Origin: RSA11 sp965652565
GTDB taxonomy: Bacteria > Actinomycetota > Thermoleophilia > Solirubrobacterales > 70-9
Length of the DNA: 31,684 bases
Direction: 5' to 3'
NCBI GenBank assembly: GCA_965652565.1
Contig: CBFGWL010000028.1
Location: forward strand, 1 to 31,684
In this document: one piece after another, positions 21,609 to 30,504 of the stretch
How the letters are laid out: each line of letters begins with the position of its first letter
Position numbering within the stretch: position 1 is the stretch's first letter
Position numbers and translations under genes: made by a program
The notes under the pieces: model-generated
Told to the model about the DNA's origin: nothing
Databases searched by the model: none
What the model saw: the letters and a program-made list of their open reading frames with translations, nothing else

Positions 21609-22786
21609 AGCTGCGCTGGAAGGTCGCGGTCGGCCTGCTCGCCGGCCTCGTCCTGCTGCTGGCGCTCAACGCGTTCGCCACCTCGAGTGAGGAGCGCTCG
21701 GCCGAGGTCACCGTCGAGGGCGGGCAGATCCTCGAGCTCCCCGGCGGCGACGTCCAGGTGACCGACACGGGCGAGCCGGCCGGTATCACCGGCGCCCAGC
21801 CGATCGTCCTCATCCACGGCTACGGGGGATCGCTGCGCTGGTTCGACCGCGTCGTCCCCTTGCTCGAGGACTCCCACCGGGTAATCCGCATCGATCTTCT
21901 CGGCCACGGCGGCTCGGAGAAGCCGGCCTCGGGCTATGACATTCCCTCCCAGGCGGCGGTCGTCGCGCAGGCGCTAAGCGAGCTCGGGGTCGGCGGCGCG
22001 CTCGTCGCCGGGCACTCGATGGGCGCCCTCGTCACCGCCTCGCTCGCCGAGCAGGCGAGCCAGCTCGTCGACCGCGCCGTCGTCATCGACATGGCGCCGA
22101 ACACCGACGACTACGGCCCTGGGCTGCCGTTCACCGCGCGGCTCGCCTACACGCCGGTCATCGGCCAGGCGCTGTGGCGCCTCTCCCCCGATTTCGTCGT
22201 GCGGGATTCCTACGCGGACGCGTTCGCCCCCGGGTACGACCCGGCCGACGGCTTCGACGACCCCGACCAAATCGTGCGCGACTTCCGGGCGATGACCTAC
22301 TCGTCGTTCGACGGCGCGCAGGACGGGGCCGACGACTTCGCCGACGAGCGCCCGATCGACGAGCGCTTCACGGCCGCGGCGGTACCGCTGCTCGTGATCT
22401 TCGGCGCGGAGGACCAGATGTTCGACGCCGACCGCGCGGTAGCGGGCTTCGAGGACGTTCCGGGCGTGCGCACCACGCTGATCGAGGGCGTCGGCCACTC
22501 GCCCTCCGTCGAAGCGCCCGAGCAGCTCGCGCGCGCGCTGGAGAACTTCGCCCTGCCGCCGCTCGAGCGGCAGGAGCCGCGCCAGCGGGCCCAGAACACC
22601 GAGCGTCGCGGCGGGCGACGCGGCGAACCCGGGGCGCAAGGCAAGCGCGGTCGGGACGGCGGCCGGCAGGCGCAACGTCCACGCGGGCAGCGCGGACAGC
22701 GCGGCACGCAACGCCAGCGCGGGGAGCGCGGCCGCCGCCAAGCGCAGCGCCAGCGCGGACGGCGCGGGCGGGCCGCGCAGCGCTAG
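21605..22786 (+). CDS. Membrane-anchored alpha/beta hydrolase with Arg/Gln/Gly-rich C-terminal tail
   Basis: 393 aa. The N-terminus (KLRWKVAVGLLAGLVLLLAL) is a single membrane helix or uncleaved signal anchor. The hydrolase core, residues about 45-315, shows VLIHGYGGSLRWF (oxyanion loop), AGHSMGALV (nucleophile Ser near 139), FGAEDQMFD (acid) and GVGHSPSVEAPEQL (His). The last 75-80 residues are low-complexity and strongly basic (RGQRGQRGTQRQRGERGRR). Start GTG 21605 overlaps the HD-gene stop. The substrate is unknown; the product probably faces the cell exterior, where a basic tail could bind anionic wall polymers or lipids. This last point is inference. Confidence 0.87.
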   Translation: MKLRWKVAVGLLAGLVLLLALNAFATSSEERSAEVTVEGGQILELPGGDVQVTDTGEPAGITGAQPIVLIHGYGGSLRWFDRVVPLLEDSHRVIRIDLLGHGGSEKPASGYDIPSQAAVVAQALSELGVGGALVAGHSMGALVTASLAEQASQLVDRAVVIDMAPNTDDYGPGLPFTARLAYTPVIGQALWRLSPDFVVRDSYADAFAPGYDPADGFDDPDQIVRDFRAMTYSSFDGAQDGADDFADERPIDERFTAAAVPLLVIFGAEDQMFDADRAVAGFEDVPGVRTTLIEGVGHSPSVEAPEQLARALENFALPPLERQEPRQRAQNTERRGGRRGEPGAQGKRGRDGGRQAQRPRGQRGQRGTQRQRGERGRRQAQRQRGRRGRAAQR

Positions 22787-22791
22787 GCGCC

Positions 22792-22810
22792 TGCGGTACG
22801 GTGCACCGCA
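22792..22810 (+). terminator. Small hairpin between the hydrolase and ABC genes
   Basis: TGCGGT (22792-22797) and ACCGCA (22805-22810) form a 6-bp stem with a 7-base loop directly after the hydrolase stop and 4 bases before the ABC ATPase start. No U-tract follows. It could be an attenuator, or could mask the ABC gene start; there is no room for a separate strong ribosome site. Confidence 0.3.
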
Positions 22811-22814
22811 TCCC

Positions 22815-23561
<747 letters not shown>

Positions 23562-23564
23562 GCC

Positions 23565-26147
23565 ATGCTCAGCCTGGCCTTCCGAAACTTCTCCGCGCGG
23601 AAGTTCCGCGCGCTCTCCACCGCCCTCGCCGTGTTCTTCGGCGTTGCGATGGTCGCCGGGACGCTGCTGCTGAGCGACTCCGTGGACCGCGCGATCAACG
23701 ACCTCTTCACGGACGTGAACGAGCAGATCGACGTGGTCGTCCGCGAACGCGTGGAGGTCGAGGGCGAGTTCGGCTCCGGACCGCGGCGGGGCTTCCCGGA
23801 GGACGTCCTGGAGCGCGTCCGGCGGGCCGAGGGCGTCGCGCACGCCGAGGGCCTGATCGCCGACGAGCAGTCGATCACGATCCTCAACGAGAACGGCGAG
23901 CGCATCGGCCCACCCGCGGGCGGGCCGCCCCACCTCGCCCTCTCCGTGATGGAGAGCGACACCTTCGAGGCCCTCGAGGTCGTCGACGGCCGCCGCCCCA
24001 CCGCCGACGACGAGTTCGCGCTCGACGAGCAGAGCGCCGAGGAGGCCGGCTTCGAGCTGGGCTCCGAGGTCCGCATCACGGGCGCACCCGGCACCAGCAC
24101 CTACACGCTCGTCGGCCTCACCCGCTTCGGCGACGTCGATTCGCTGCTCGGCGCCAGCCTCGCGCAGTTCACGCTGCCGGAAGCCCAGCGGCTGACCGAG
24201 AAACCGGGCCGCTTCGACGAGATCGACATCCAGGCCGCGGAGGGGGTCGACCCCGAGGCCCTGGCGGCGCGCCTCGACCAGGAGCTGCCGAACTCCCTAC
24301 AGGTGGCGACGGGGGCCGCGACCGCCGAGGAGGATGCGGGCGACCTCGAGCAGGGCTTCGGCTTCCTCTCCACCGCCCTGCTCGTCTTCGCCGGCATCGC
24401 GGTGTTCGTCGGCGGCTTTCTGATCTTCAACACGTTCGCGATCACCGTCGCGCAGCGCGTCCGGGAGTTCGCGATGCTCCGCACGCTCGGCGCTTCCGCC
24501 CGCCAGATCCTCGCGACCGTGCTCGTCGAAGCGGCGTTGATCGGGCTGCTCGCTTCCGTGCTCGGCATCGCCGGCGGATTCGGGTTCGTCGAGCTGATCA
24601 AGGCGCTGTTCTCGGGAATGGGCTTCGACCTGCCGGTGAGCTCCCTGCAGCTGGACGTCAACACGATCGTCATCGCGCTCATCGTGGGCATGGGCTCGAC
24701 CGTGGTCGCCGCGCTCTTCCCCGCGCTGCGCGCGACGCGCGTCGCCCCGCTCGAAGCGCTGCGCGAAAGCGGGGGTTCGCTGGAGGCGGCCGAGCGCTCG
24801 AGCCGGCGGCGGACGGCGATCGCGGCCGTCGTCACGCTGCTGGGCGCCTTGCTCATCGCCCTGGGCCTCACGTCCGGGGGGTCCGTCGAGACCACGCTGA
24901 GCCAGCTCGGGCTCGGGCTCGTGCTCCTCTTCATCGGGATCGCCATGCTGGGCGGCCGCTTCGTGCCGCCGATCGCGAGCGCGATCGGCTGGCCGATCGA
25001 CAAGCTGCGCGGCGTCACGGGGCACCTCGCTCGCCAGAACGCGCAGCGTCAACCCGGCCGCACCGCGACCACCGCGGCCGCCCTGATGATCGGCGTTGCG
25101 CTCGTGGTCTTCGTCGGCGTGTTCTCCTCGTCGCTCAAGGCGTCGATCGGCGACACCCTGGACCGGCAGTTCTCCGGCGATCTGGCGATTCTCAACCAGG
25201 ACGGCTTCTCGCCGATTCCCACGGCGATCGCCGAGGCGGTCGAGGGGATCGACGGCGTGCAGGTCGCGACCCCGCTCACCAGCATCCCGGCGCGTATCGA
25301 GGGGCTCGACCAGGAGACGTTCTTGGGCGGCCTCGACCGTGATCTGCCGGAGATCACCAATCTCGACTGGGTGGAGGGCGACGACGAGACCCTGCGCTCA
25401 CTCGAGGCGAACGGGGCGATCGTCGAGGCGGGCTGGGGCGAGGACAACGACGTCGCGGTGGGCGACGAGGTCGAGCTCGTCGGGCCTGGCGGCGAGCGGC
25501 TGACCGCGACCGTCGAGGGCAGCATCCGCGACCCGGCCGGGCTCTTCGTCGGCACGCTGTCGCTGCCCCATGAGACGCTGCGCGAGGAGTTCGGCGCGCG
25601 CGGGGAGTTCAGCGTGCTCGTGGGGTTCGAGCCCGGCGCCGACCCGAACGCGACGCGCACCGCGGTCGACGAGCTGCTCGCCGACCGCTTTCCGGTGGCC
25701 GAGGCGCGCAATCAGCAGGAGCTCAAGGACGAGCAGGCTCAGCAGGTGGATCAGCTCGTCACGCTGATCTACGTCCTGCTTGGGCTCGCGGTGATCGTCT
25801 CGATCTTCGGGATCGTGAACACGCTGGCGCTCACGATCCTCGAGCGCACGCGCGAGCTCGCGATGCTGCGGGCAATCGGGACGTCGCGCAGCCAGGTCCG
25901 GCGCATGGTGCGCTACGAGTCCGTGATCAACGCCCTGCTGGGCACGATCGTGGGCGCAATCATCGGCCTCGTGCTCGCCTCACTGGCGGTCAACGCCCTC
26001 GAGGAGGAGGGCCTCGTGCTCTCGATCCCGGTCGCGCTCCCGGTCGTCGTCCTGCTCGCGGCGATCCTGCTCGGTGTGCTCGCGGCGATCGGCCCGGCCC
26101 GGCGCACCTCGCGACTGGATCTGATCCAGGCCCTGCAGTACGAGTGA
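23565..26147 (+). CDS. ABC transporter permease with two FtsX domains
   Basis: 860 aa. The order is: TM1 (about 15-36), an extracytoplasmic MacB-like domain (40-260), a first FtsX unit of three helices (264-400, with FAMLRTLGASARQILATVL), two central helices (about 415-470), then another helix (500-525, ALMIGVALVVFVGVFSSSL). A second outer domain (530-725) and a second FtsX unit (728-855, LAMLRAIGTSRSQVRRMV) follow, ending in RRTSRLDLIQALQYE. This ten-helix layout is that of the large actinobacterial YtrF/LolE-like permeases, which move lipids, peptides or drugs out of the membrane rather than importing solutes. The cargo is not deducible. Confidence 0.93.
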   Translation: MLSLAFRNFSARKFRALSTALAVFFGVAMVAGTLLLSDSVDRAINDLFTDVNEQIDVVVRERVEVEGEFGSGPRRGFPEDVLERVRRAEGVAHAEGLIADEQSITILNENGERIGPPAGGPPHLALSVMESDTFEALEVVDGRRPTADDEFALDEQSAEEAGFELGSEVRITGAPGTSTYTLVGLTRFGDVDSLLGASLAQFTLPEAQRLTEKPGRFDEIDIQAAEGVDPEALAARLDQELPNSLQVATGAATAEEDAGDLEQGFGFLSTALLVFAGIAVFVGGFLIFNTFAITVAQRVREFAMLRTLGASARQILATVLVEAALIGLLASVLGIAGGFGFVELIKALFSGMGFDLPVSSLQLDVNTIVIALIVGMGSTVVAALFPALRATRVAPLEALRESGGSLEAAERSSRRRTAIAAVVTLLGALLIALGLTSGGSVETTLSQLGLGLVLLFIGIAMLGGRFVPPIASAIGWPIDKLRGVTGHLARQNAQRQPGRTATTAAALMIGVALVVFVGVFSSSLKASIGDTLDRQFSGDLAILNQDGFSPIPTAIAEAVEGIDGVQVATPLTSIPARIEGLDQETFLGGLDRDLPEITNLDWVEGDDETLRSLEANGAIVEAGWGEDNDVAVGDEVELVGPGGERLTATVEGSIRDPAGLFVGTLSLPHETLREEFGARGEFSVLVGFEPGADPNATRTAVDELLADRFPVAEARNQQELKDEQAQQVDQLVTLIYVLLGLAVIVSIFGIVNTLALTILERTRELAMLRAIGTSRSQVRRMVRYESVINALLGTIVGAIIGLVLASLAVNALEEEGLVLSIPVALPVVVLLAAILLGVLAAIGPARRTSRLDLIQALQYE

Positions 26148-26158
26148 GCGCCGCGCCG

Positions 26159-26494
26159 CTACTGCCAGCGGCCGCCGGCCTTCGCCCACTCGACCAGGTG
26201 GTCCACCCCGCAGAAGTGGTCGGGGATGCGATGCTCACCGCGATGGCGGACGAGGACGACGTGAACCTCGGGATCGAGCTCGGCGCCGCAGTGCGAGCAA
26301 GTGAGCGGCCCGGCCTCGGTCGCGGGCGGCTCCGCGAGCGGCCCCGCCTCCCAGTAGGCGCCCTGGATGCCCCACGGGACGACGTGCTCGAGCCGGCAGA
26401 ACGCGGCGCGGCGCTCGCCGGCGGGCTCGTAGGCGCGGTAGCCGTCGTCGGGGTCGACGTCCGCTCCGCACCAGCTGCAGCGTTCAGCGCTCAT
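26159..26494 (-). CDS. Small protein with two tandem zinc-finger modules
   Basis: 111 aa from ATG 26494. Two copies of one module are plain: C6-S-W-C9-G-A-D-V-D-P ... F-C33-R-L-E-H37-VVPW and C66-S-H-C69-G-A-E-L-D-P ... F-C95-G-V-D-H99-LVEW. Each offers three Cys and one His, a likely zinc site of treble-clef or TRASH type, and both end in a V-x-W motif. I do not know a named function; it could bind nucleic acid, act as a metal sensor or be structural. It ends 11 bases from the convergent permease stop and starts 24 bases from the divergent dehydrogenase start. The frame open to 27121 is a shadow of that dehydrogenase. Confidence 0.8.
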   Translation of the reverse strand: MSAERCSWCGADVDPDDGYRAYEPAGERRAAFCRLEHVVPWGIQGAYWEAGPLAEPPATEAGPLTCSHCGAELDPEVHVVLVRHRGEHRIPDHFCGVDHLVEWAKAGGRWQ

Positions 26495-26518
26495 GCGATC
26501 GGGTAGCAACGCCTCACC

Positions 26519-27583
26519 ATGCCCGCCGTCAGCATAGTCGCGCTCGAGGGGGATCAAACGGGCCAGGAGCTGCTCGAGGAGGCACTGCGCCTGCTCGACC
26601 CGGGCGTGATCGGCATCGAGGTCGCGATCGAGCGGTTCGACCTCTCCCTGGGGAACCGGCGCGCGACGAACAACGAGGTCTGCCTGGAGGCGGCCCGGCG
26701 CATGCGCGAGACGGGCTTCGGCCTCAAGGCGGCGACGATCACGCCCGAGGGGGCGGACGACGTCGGCAGCCCGAACCGGATCCTGCGCGAGGCGATCGAC
26801 GGCACGCTGATCGTGCGCACCGGGCGGCGCATCCCGGGCATCACACCGGTGGCGGGCGTCCACCACCCCATCTCGATCTGCCGGATGGCCGTGGGCGATG
26901 CCTACGGCGCCGAACAGTGGCGCGAGCCCACCCCCGACGGGGACGAGCTCGCGCACCGCACGGAGACGATCCGCCGCTCCCACTGCCGCGCGGTCGCCGA
27001 GTACGCGTTCGGCGAGGCCCGGCGCCTTGGCGGGCGCGTGTACGGCGGGCCCAAGTGGACCGTGAGCCCCGTGTACGAGGGGATGCTCAAGGAGGAAATG
27101 GACGCGGCCGCGGAGCGGCATCCGGACGTGCCGTACGAGCCCGTGCTGATCGACGCGACGCTCGCCGGCCTCGTCTCCGGCGCAGCCGACGCGCCCCTGG
27201 TGATCCCCTGCTTGAACCGCGACGGCGATTTGCTCTCCGACCTCGTCCTCCCCATGTTCGGGTCGATCGCGGGCGCCGAGTCACTGTTGCTCGCGCTCGA
27301 CGACGAGCTGCGGCCCGCGGTAGTCATGGCGGAGGCGCCGCACGGGACGGCGCCATCGCTCGAGGGCAAGGACGTCGCCAACCCGATGGCGATGATTCTG
27401 GCCGCGGCGGCGCTCTTGGAGCGCGCCGACGGCGGGGACGAGCCCGCGCGGGCGATCCGCGCGAGCGTCATGGAGACGCTGGCGGCGGGGGTCCGCACCG
27501 CCGATCTGGGCGGGCACGCGGGCACGCGCGAGTTCGCTGACGCCGTCATCGATCGCGTGTCGCGTAAGCTGCCTCCCGCGTAA
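26519..27583 (+). CDS. Isocitrate/isopropylmalate dehydrogenase-family protein, atypical
   Basis: 354-aa decarboxylating beta-hydroxyacid dehydrogenase. The substrate region resembles eukaryotic-type (type II) NADP-ICDH: Ser84-Pro-Asn86, Arg residues in LREAI and LIVRTG, and ICRMAVGDAYGAEQW. GGPKWTVSPVYEGMLKEEM carries the catalytic Lys179. Metal Asp237 and Asp241 lie in NRDGDLLSDLVLPMFGS. The coenzyme end, EAPHGTAPSLEGKDVANPMA, looks instead like IMDH or NAD-IDH. It is shorter than type II ICDH (about 400) and similar to IMDH (about 350). No leu genes are adjacent. The substrate could be isocitrate, isopropylmalate, tartrate or homoisocitrate. No ribosome site is seen before ATG 26519, so a leaderless message is possible. 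Confidence 0.85.
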   Translation: MPAVSIVALEGDQTGQELLEEALRLLDPGVIGIEVAIERFDLSLGNRRATNNEVCLEAARRMRETGFGLKAATITPEGADDVGSPNRILREAIDGTLIVRTGRRIPGITPVAGVHHPISICRMAVGDAYGAEQWREPTPDGDELAHRTETIRRSHCRAVAEYAFGEARRLGGRVYGGPKWTVSPVYEGMLKEEMDAAAERHPDVPYEPVLIDATLAGLVSGAADAPLVIPCLNRDGDLLSDLVLPMFGSIAGAESLLLALDDELRPAVVMAEAPHGTAPSLEGKDVANPMAMILAAAALLERADGGDEPARAIRASVMETLAAGVRTADLGGHAGTREFADAVIDRVSRKLPPA

Positions 27584-27633
27584 ACGCCCGGGAGGAGCTA
27601 GCAACCGCTTGTGCGCGCAGTGATTCGCATAGG

Positions 27634-28656
27634 ATGCCGCGGCTGATGGAGGGTGGAGAGCTGACTGGCACCCACGTCGGCGCCCAAACCGGATTCGGGG
27701 AATGGGCGCGGCGCAACCCTGCCTGGGTTGCGGTTGGCGTCCTCGCGATCATCGCCCTGCTTCTGATCATCGCCGAGGGTCTGCAGCCCTTCGCGCAGCG
27801 CTCGGTGAACGGGCTCGTCGCGGGCTCCTACTTCGCGCTGGGCGCGATCGGGCTGACGCTCGTCTACGGGATCCTCAAGCTCGTCAACTTCGCGCACGGC
27901 GACATGCTCACGCTGGGCGCGTACATCGGCTTTCTCTTCAACGTCACGATCGGCCTGCCGCTCGTGATCGCGATCGTGCTGGCGATCCTGCTCGTCGGCC
28001 TCTTCGGGATGGCGACGGAGGCGGTCATGTGGCGGCCGATGCGCCGCAAGCGCGCCGGCATGCTGCAGCTGCTGCTGATGGCGCTGGGCCTGGCTTTCGT
28101 GCTGCGCAACGCGATCCAGTTCGTCGCCGGCACCCAGCCGCGCGCGCTCGACGTCGACGTAACGAGCACCTTCTCGTTCCTCGGCCTGACGATCGGCCGC
28201 ACCGAGCTCTACGTGGTGATCACGGGCTTCGTCGTGCTGGGCGCGGTGGCCTGGATGCTGCGCTCGACCCGCCTCGGACGCGAGATGCGCGCGCTGGCGG
28301 ACAACTTCGATCTCGCGGAGACGACCGGCATCGACACCGGGCGCGTCGTCTACATCACCTGGATGCTGGCCGCGGGCCTCGCCGGCCTGGCCGGCGTACT
28401 GGTCGTCGCCTCCTCGGGCTCGCTCAACCCGAACACCGGGTTCTTCCTGCTGCTGCCGATCTTCGCGGCCGTGGTGCTCGGTGGCATCGGCAACGCCTTC
28501 GGCGCGCTGGCGGGCGGGATCGTGATCGGACTCGCACAGGAGTGGTCGACCCTCGTGATCAGCTCCGAGTGGAAGGTGGCCGTGAGCTTCGTCGTGCTCA
28601 TCATCGTCCTGATCATCCGCCCGCAGGGCATCTTCGGTAAGGAGCGGACGCTGTGA
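27634..28656 (+). CDS. livH: Branched-chain amino acid-type ABC transporter permease (LivH family)
   Basis: Inner-membrane permease of the HAAT importer class. 340 aa with about eight hydrophobic segments starting at residue 32 (WVAVGVLAIIALLLIIAEGL). GLVAGSYFALGAIGLTLVYG, ILKLVNFAHGDMLTLGAYIG and the EAA-type loop MRALADNFDLAETTGIDTGR are LivH hallmarks; the C-terminus IIRPQGIFGKE is typical. Two starts are possible, ATG 27634 and ATG 27646. TTGTGC (27609) and TAGGAT (27630) could be a -35/-10 pair, 15 apart, which would favour 27646. The substrate could be amino acids, amides or urea; the family name does not fix it. Confidence 0.9.
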   Translation: MPRLMEGGELTGTHVGAQTGFGEWARRNPAWVAVGVLAIIALLLIIAEGLQPFAQRSVNGLVAGSYFALGAIGLTLVYGILKLVNFAHGDMLTLGAYIGFLFNVTIGLPLVIAIVLAILLVGLFGMATEAVMWRPMRRKRAGMLQLLLMALGLAFVLRNAIQFVAGTQPRALDVDVTSTFSFLGLTIGRTELYVVITGFVVLGAVAWMLRSTRLGREMRALADNFDLAETTGIDTGRVVYITWMLAAGLAGLAGVLVVASSGSLNPNTGFFLLLPIFAAVVLGGIGNAFGALAGGIVIGLAQEWSTLVISSEWKVAVSFVVLIIVLIIRPQGIFGKERTL

Positions 28657-29654
28657 TCGATCTGCCGCTTGCCGTCTCCTTCAGCTTCCTGACCGCCTGG
28701 GAGTTCTGGATCGGCGTCGGGGTCTTCGCCGGGATCTACGGGATCTTCGTGCTCGGCCTGCAGCTCAACGTCGGCTACACGGGGATCATCAACTTCGGCC
28801 AGGCGGGCTTCATGGCGATCGGCGCCTACTCGGCGATCATCCTCGTCGTCGAGGTCGGCGTGCCCTTCCTCCTGGCCCTGTTGCTCTCGATCCTGATCAC
28901 GATGGCGATCGGGGTCCTGATCGGGATGCCATCGCTGCGGTTGCGCGCGGACTACTTCGCGATCGCCACGATCGCCTTCTCGGAGATCGTGCGCGACATC
29001 GCGCAGAACGCGCGTGGACTGACCGGCGGGAACCAGGGCACGATCTCGCTCGAGCTGGACAGCGGCCGGTTCTTCACTGACCCGTGGTTCAAGGTCTCGG
29101 ATTGGATCGCGGACACGCTGCTCGACCCGATCGGGCTCACCGGCTCGGAGTTCGAGAACCTGCCGCTGCTGCTGGTCGTCTGGGTCGTGCTCGGCCTGCT
29201 CGCCATCGGCCTCACGCTCCTGATCCGCTCGCCGTGGGGCCGCGTGCTGCGCGCCATCCGCGAGGACGAGGACGCGGCGCGGGCGCTCGGCAAGAACGTC
29301 TTCTCCTACAAGCTGCAGTCGCTCGCGATCTCGTCCGGGTTGGGCGCGATCGCCGGCTGGTTCTTGGCCTTCAACCTGCAGTCGGTGAGCCAGGACAACT
29401 TCGAACCGCTCTACACCTTCCTCGGGTACGCGATCCTGGTGCTCGGCGGCATGGCGACGTTCGGCGGCGTGCTCATCGGCTCGGTGATCCTGTGGACGGT
29501 GCTCGAGGGCTTCCGCTTCCTGGATCTGCCCCTCTCCGCCGACAAGATGGCGGCGCTGCGGTTCATGGTCGTGGGCGTGGTGCTGATCCTGCTCATGGCG
29601 TTCCGCCCGCAGGGCGCGTTCGGCAAGCGCGAGGAGATGGTGCTCGGTGACTGA
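28653..29654 (+). CDS. livM: Branched-chain amino acid-type ABC transporter permease (LivM family)
   Basis: Second permease of the importer, 333 aa. GLQLNVGYTGIINFGQAGFM near residues 34-53 is the LivM signature, followed by LRADYFAIATIAFSEIVRDI and the EAA loop VLRAIREDEDAARALGKN. The C-terminus AFRPQGAFGKREEM parallels that of LivH. Start GTG 28653 overlaps the livH stop (GTGA); the end overlaps livG by 8 bases. The order livH-M-G-F is standard. Confidence 0.93.
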   Translation: MIDLPLAVSFSFLTAWEFWIGVGVFAGIYGIFVLGLQLNVGYTGIINFGQAGFMAIGAYSAIILVVEVGVPFLLALLLSILITMAIGVLIGMPSLRLRADYFAIATIAFSEIVRDIAQNARGLTGGNQGTISLELDSGRFFTDPWFKVSDWIADTLLDPIGLTGSEFENLPLLLVVWVVLGLLAIGLTLLIRSPWGRVLRAIREDEDAARALGKNVFSYKLQSLAISSGLGAIAGWFLAFNLQSVSQDNFEPLYTFLGYAILVLGGMATFGGVLIGSVILWTVLEGFRFLDLPLSADKMAALRFMVVGVVLILLMAFRPQGAFGKREEMVLGD

Positions 29655-30504
29655 GGCGCGCGCCAACGGCAAGCCGATCCTGGACGTCCAGGACGTGCAC
29701 CTGAGCTTCGGCGGCATCAAGGCCGTCAACGGCGCGACGTTCGACGTCAACGAGGGCTCGATCACGGCCCTGATCGGCCCGAACGGCGCCGGCAAGACGA
29801 CCCTGTTCAACATCATCACCGGCTTCTACAAACCGCAGGCGGGCGAGATCATCTACAACGGCGAGTCGATCTTCGGCAAGCCGCCGCACGCGATCACCAA
29901 GCGCGGCATGGTCCGCACCTTCCAGATCACGAAGGCGCTCGGCGCGATGCCCGTGATCGACAACATGCTGCTCGCCGCGCCGCACCAACCGGGCGAGAAC
30001 CTCGCGACCCTCCTCGCCCGCCGGCGGGCGGTGCGCGGACGCGAGCGTGAGATCCACGAGCACGCCTACGACCTGCTGCGCACGTTCAACCTGGAGGACA
30101 AGGCCAACGACTACGCAGCGACGCTCTCGGGCGGACAGCGCAAGCTCCTGGAGCTGGCGCGCGCGCTGATGACCGAGCCTCGGATGGTGCTGCTCGACGA
30201 GCCGATGGCGGGCATCAACCCGAGCCTCGGCCGGCGCCTGCTCGAGCACATGGAGCGCCTGCGCACCGAGCAGGGCGTGACGTTCCTCTTCGTCGAGCAC
30301 GACATGGAGGTCGTCATGAACCACTCCGACGAGGTGATCGTCATGGCGATGGGCCGCGTGATCGCGCGCGGGGCCCCCGAGGAGGTCCGCAGCGACCAGC
30401 GTGTCGTCGACGCCTACCTGGGCGGCGACAGCGACACCGACGTAACCGCCACGCCGCCCCCACCCCCACCCGCTTCGGGAGGTGAGCAGCTTGGCTCAAG
30501 CTGA
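29647..30504 (+). CDS. livG: Branched-chain amino acid-type ABC transporter ATP-binding protein (LivG family)
   Basis: ATPase subunit 1, 285 aa. Walker A GPNGAGKTT is at residues 44-52, the Q-loop in RTFQITKAL, the signature LSGGQRKLLELARAL, Walker B MVLLDEPMAGINPSL, and the switch His in LFVEHDMEVVM. The MAGINP string is specific for LivG. The last 25 residues are an acidic and Pro-rich extension (TPPPPPPASGGEQ) not needed by the fold. It probably exists because the livF ribosome site and start are embedded in it. Confidence 0.94.
   Translation: MTEARANGKPILDVQDVHLSFGGIKAVNGATFDVNEGSITALIGPNGAGKTTLFNIITGFYKPQAGEIIYNGESIFGKPPHAITKRGMVRTFQITKALGAMPVIDNMLLAAPHQPGENLATLLARRRAVRGREREIHEHAYDLLRTFNLEDKANDYAATLSGGQRKLLELARALMTEPRMVLLDEPMAGINPSLGRRLLEHMERLRTEQGVTFLFVEHDMEVVMNHSDEVIVMAMGRVIARGAPEEVRSDQRVVDAYLGGDSDTDVTATPPPPPPASGGEQLGSS
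30478..30485 (+). promoter_or_regulatory. Shine-Dalgarno GGAGGTGA deciding the livF start
   Basis: A perfect anti-16S match lies inside the livG coding end. It sits 8 bases (from the GGAGG core) before TTG 30491, whereas the alternative GTG 30482 is part of the site itself. Hence TTG is preferred for livF. Confidence 0.65.

Noticed and set aside
28350..29819. 489-codon minus-strand frame opposite livH/livM
   Set aside because: Antisense shadow of hydrophobic permease codons; composition is Asp/Glu/His/Arg-rich with no domain.
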